Shown here: positions 5,198-5,568 of the stretch, one piece after another | Position numbering within the stretch: position 1 is the first letter of the stretch | How the letters are laid out: each line of letters begins with the position of its first letter | Source of the DNA: Euryarchaeota archaeon UBA128 | GTDB lineage: Archaea > Thermoplasmatota > Poseidoniia > Poseidoniales > Poseidoniaceae | Length of the DNA stretch: 5,568 nucleotides | NCBI GenBank assembly: GCA_002496955.1 | Contig: DALZ01000019.1 | Location: forward strand, 1-5,568 | Direction of reading: 5' to 3' | Translations under genes and position numbers: made by a program | The notes under the pieces: generated by a model | Seen by the model: only the letters and a program-made list of their open reading frames with translations | What the model was told of the DNA's origin: nothing | Databases searched by the model: none

Positions 5198-5568
5198 GTG
5201 AGGACTAACGCTCTGCTCTTGGTTGGCTTAATGGTGACAATGTCACTTTCCGGATGCTTTGGTGATGAGATAGTGGTTGAGGAACCAGTAGTCGTTGAAA
5301 TCGAAGATCCACGCACCTTTGTTACCGATAAAACCGGTGCTAGTGTGGACTTACCATTAGTCAACATGACTTTCCAATTCAGTGATGTTGGAGAAACAGG
5401 TAAGGAACCGAGTATTGGTATAACTTCAACTGGTTGTATATTCTTTATCGCCATGGAGAAAGTTATGCGTTCTTGCGACTATGGCGAGACTTGGGAGGAG
5501 GTTCAGGGTCCAGCATGTTCATTCACGACCAGTGATCCATATGGCTGGGTTGACCCAGTGACTGATCG
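5198..5568 (+). CDS. Predicted lipoprotein with BNR/Asp-box motif (3' end missing)
   Basis: Only the first 123 residues are in the window. GTG 5198 is the only start that keeps a full signal peptide: Arg2, hydrophobic residues ~5-18, lipobox LSGC with Cys20. An in-frame stop lies at 5186-5188, and ATG 5231 would cut the signal in half. After Cys20 comes an acidic, Val/Glu-rich linker (21-38), as often seen in lipoproteins tethered to a membrane. Residues near 90-100 contain SCDYGETW, an exact match to the Ser-x-Asp-x-Gly-x-Thr-Trp Asp-box of sialidase/BNR beta-propellers. The preceding EPSIGITSTGCIFFIA looks like the strand pattern of a propeller blade. The protein is therefore probably an anchored beta-propeller, but whether it is an enzyme or a binding protein cannot be told from one blade. 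It follows the membrane protein gene after 93 bases and may have its own promoter. Confidence 0.8.
   Translation, partial: MRTNALLLVGLMVTMSLSGCFGDEIVVEEPVVVEIEDPRTFVTDKTGASVDLPLVNMTFQFSDVGETGKEPSIGITSTGCIFFIAMEKVMRSCDYGETWEEVQGPACSFTTSDPYGWVDPVTD

Noticed and set aside
5185..5454. Open frame on the - strand opposite the last lipoprotein
   Set aside because: The + strand has a signal peptide, lipobox and Asp-box here; the - strand translation is Ser/Thr/Pro-rich antisense sequence.

Overview
The window looks like a fragment of a marine planktonic euryarchaeon, most likely Marine Group II (Candidatus Poseidoniales) or a close relative. This is inferred, not proven. The reasons are two short bacterial-type lipoproteins with Ser/Leu-rich signal peptides and LAGC/LSGC lipoboxes, a moderate AT-leaning composition, very short intergenic gaps, few Shine-Dalgarno sites, and TATA-like boxes about 24-26 bases upstream of start codons, as expected for archaeal leaderless transcripts. 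No rRNA, tRNA or marker protein is present to settle the taxonomy. The longest stretch without a gene is 129 bases.

Left part (1-2437, + strand): the end of a high-affinity zinc (or manganese) ABC importer operon. It holds the C-terminal part of a ZnuA-like metal-binding protein (cut by the left edge), then the ZnuC-like ATPase, then the ZnuB-like membrane permease. The ATPase and permease overlap by one base (TGATG) and are probably translationally coupled. ZnuA would capture the metal outside the membrane, ZnuB would form the channel, and ZnuC would power it.

Middle part (2450-3970, - strand): a predicted lipoprotein with Ig-like beta-rich sequence and unknown function, preceded by a class III (SIRT5/CobB-like) NAD-dependent protein deacylase. 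The lipoprotein converges on the permease with only 12 bases between the two stop codons. The sirtuin has the full catalytic set, a four-cysteine zinc site and the Tyr-x-x-Arg signature for acidic acyl groups.

Right part (4100-5568, + strand): a nine-helix membrane protein of unknown function, built from a clear internal duplication plus a third copy of its first helix, is divergent from the sirtuin. It is followed by the start of a second lipoprotein with a BNR/Asp-box motif, cut by the right edge. The 129-base divergent region carries a TATA-like box for each direction and three 7-base repeats at exact 11-base steps. The 93-base gap before the last gene holds a 17-base near-perfect palindrome in an operator-like position.

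The metal importer and sirtuin are ordinary, well-conserved genes. The parts that merit a second look are the duplicated membrane protein with its phased repeats, the palindrome before the last lipoprotein, and the acidic metal-binding loop of ZnuA. I saw no mobile element, CRISPR array or defence system.
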